Of a stretch of DNA of 6,532 bases, positions 5,818 through 6,532 are shown one piece after another (position 1 is the first letter of the stretch; every line of letters starts with the position of its first letter). Origin of the DNA: an uncultured Lachnospiraceae bacterium (GTDB lineage Bacteria; Bacillota_A; Clostridia; Lachnospirales; Lachnospiraceae); the NCBI GenBank assembly GCA_946614075.1, contig CAMOGO010000066.1, positions 1 to 6,532 of the forward strand, in the 5' to 3' direction. Below the pieces are notes generated by a model. It was not told the origin of the DNA and made no database searches. It worked only from the letters and a program-made list of their open reading frames with translations. The position numbers were made by a program, and so were the translations under genes.

Positions 5818-6480
5818 ATGGATCATTCTTTTTTCGAAATGGGAAGGCAACCTTCCTGGAAGACGATACACTGTCTCGGAGACAGTATTACCTTTGAAAT
5901 TGCGGCGTCGGAGGGAAACAGCTGGGTTTCCCGGCTGGCAAGCCGGCTTCCCGAGGCGCAGGTCAATAATTACGGCGTCAGCGGCTCTACCCTCGCAGAC
6001 TGGCCGGAGCGGGATGATTGCTTTTTCCGGCGGTACCGCGAGATGGCACCGGAAGCGGATCTGATTATCGTGTCCGGAGGAATCAACGATTTTAACCACG
6101 GGATCCCCCTGGGAACTCCCACGTCTGATCAGCCGGGTGAGTTTTACGGGGCGCTGAATCTTATGATCCCGGACCTGATCCGCAGATATCCCTTGGCGGA
6201 CTTATGTTTCATCACACCGATGAAGGCGTACGGCTTTAAGGATTACCCGCATTGGGACACGGAGAATGCAAGCGGGCACAGGCTCGTGGATTATCGTGAT
6301 GCGATCCTGGAGGTGTGCGGCCGTTACAGTGTCCCGGTACTTGACCTGTTCTCGGTAAGCGGATTGACGCCGGATATCCCGGAGGCCAAGGAGCTTTTGA
6401 TGCCGGACGGGCTTCACCCCTCGGATCTGGGTCACGCACGGGTTTTCCGGAAAATCTTTCATTTCCTGGAAAGAATGTGA
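5818..6480 (+). CDS. SGNH/GDSL-family hydrolase (esterase or deacetylase)
   Basis: This 220-residue protein starts at the ATG at 5818, preceded by AGGGAG at 5806-5811 with a 6-base spacer. A longer in-frame opening at the TTG at 5752 has no such site and would add residues with no family resemblance. The four SGNH blocks are present: GDSITFE with nucleophile S23, NNYGVSG (glycines 53 and 56), GGIND with N90, and DGLH with D197 and H200. Length is normal for a compact single-domain SGNH enzyme. There is no signal peptide or membrane helix, so it should act in the cytoplasm, removing acyl or acetyl groups from a small ester or sugar. The gene lies 78 bases after the kinase with no terminator between, so it is probably the third gene of the operon. 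The substrate is unknown; acting on imported sugars is a guess from context. Confidence 0.88.
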   Translation: MDHSFFEMGRQPSWKTIHCLGDSITFEIAASEGNSWVSRLASRLPEAQVNNYGVSGSTLADWPERDDCFFRRYREMAPEADLIIVSGGINDFNHGIPLGTPTSDQPGEFYGALNLMIPDLIRRYPLADLCFITPMKAYGFKDYPHWDTENASGHRLVDYRDAILEVCGRYSVPVLDLFSVSGLTPDIPEAKELLMPDGLHPSDLGHARVFRKIFHFLERM

Positions 6481-6532
6481 TACAGCAAGCAGTCTTGGAC
6501 ATATAGCAAGCAGCCTTGGGCATACAGCAAGC
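6480..6532. repeat. 21-bp-period tandem repeat running off the right edge
   Basis: Unit 1 (6480-6500) and unit 2 (6501-6521) are both 21 bases and differ at three positions; unit 3 starts at 6522 and is cut after 11 bases. Each unit begins ATACAGCAAGC or ATATAGCAAGC and continues with AGYCTTGGRC. The array begins at the last base of the SGNH stop codon and contains no visible start codon or hairpin. Its total copy number is unknown. Confidence 0.85.

Noticed and set aside
5674..6099. 141-codon minus-strand frame over the kinase end and SGNH start
   Set aside because: It has no recognisable domain and is contradicted by the SGNH catalytic blocks on the plus strand.

Overview
The window looks like chromosomal DNA from a Gram-positive Bacillota, most likely a gut-type Clostridia/Lachnospiraceae-like organism. 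This is inferred from strong AGGAGG-type ribosome binding sites, a mid-range base composition, an AgrC-like (HPK10/GHKL) kinase paired with a LytTR regulator, and a GH3 enzyme in the inverted domain order known from Ruminococcus and Butyrivibrio beta-glucosidases. No species call is possible from the sequence alone.

Layout. Bases 1-540 (+) hold the C-terminal half of an MFS transporter cut by the left edge. Bases 541-733 are a convergent intergenic region with three copies of a 16-bp-period A-rich repeat, a 12-bp perfect-stem terminator and two further inverted repeats. Bases 734-3538 (-) encode a 934-residue GH3 glycosidase with its domains in swapped order and a membrane helix at each end. 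Bases 3539-3709 are a divergent intergenic region with an extended -10 promoter for the rightward genes and, just upstream of it, a 12-bp direct repeat with 21-bp spacing that resembles the layout of LytTR-family operators. Bases 3710-5739 (+) encode the LytTR response regulator and its polytopic histidine kinase, overlapping by one base. Bases 5818-6477 plus a stop encode a cytoplasmic SGNH/GDSL hydrolase. A 21-bp-period tandem repeat begins at its stop codon and runs off the right edge.

Working model (inference). The kinase senses an extracellular signal and phosphorylates the LytTR regulator, which binds the repeat pair in the shared intergenic region. It would then control its own operon, including the SGNH hydrolase, and possibly the divergent surface-anchored GH3 enzyme. 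The GH3 enzyme would act on a glycoside or glycan at the outer face of the membrane. The SGNH hydrolase could remove ester groups from imported material. No AgrB/AgrD peptide-signal genes are visible, so the signal is unknown. The MFS transporter is in a separate transcription unit and need not be related.
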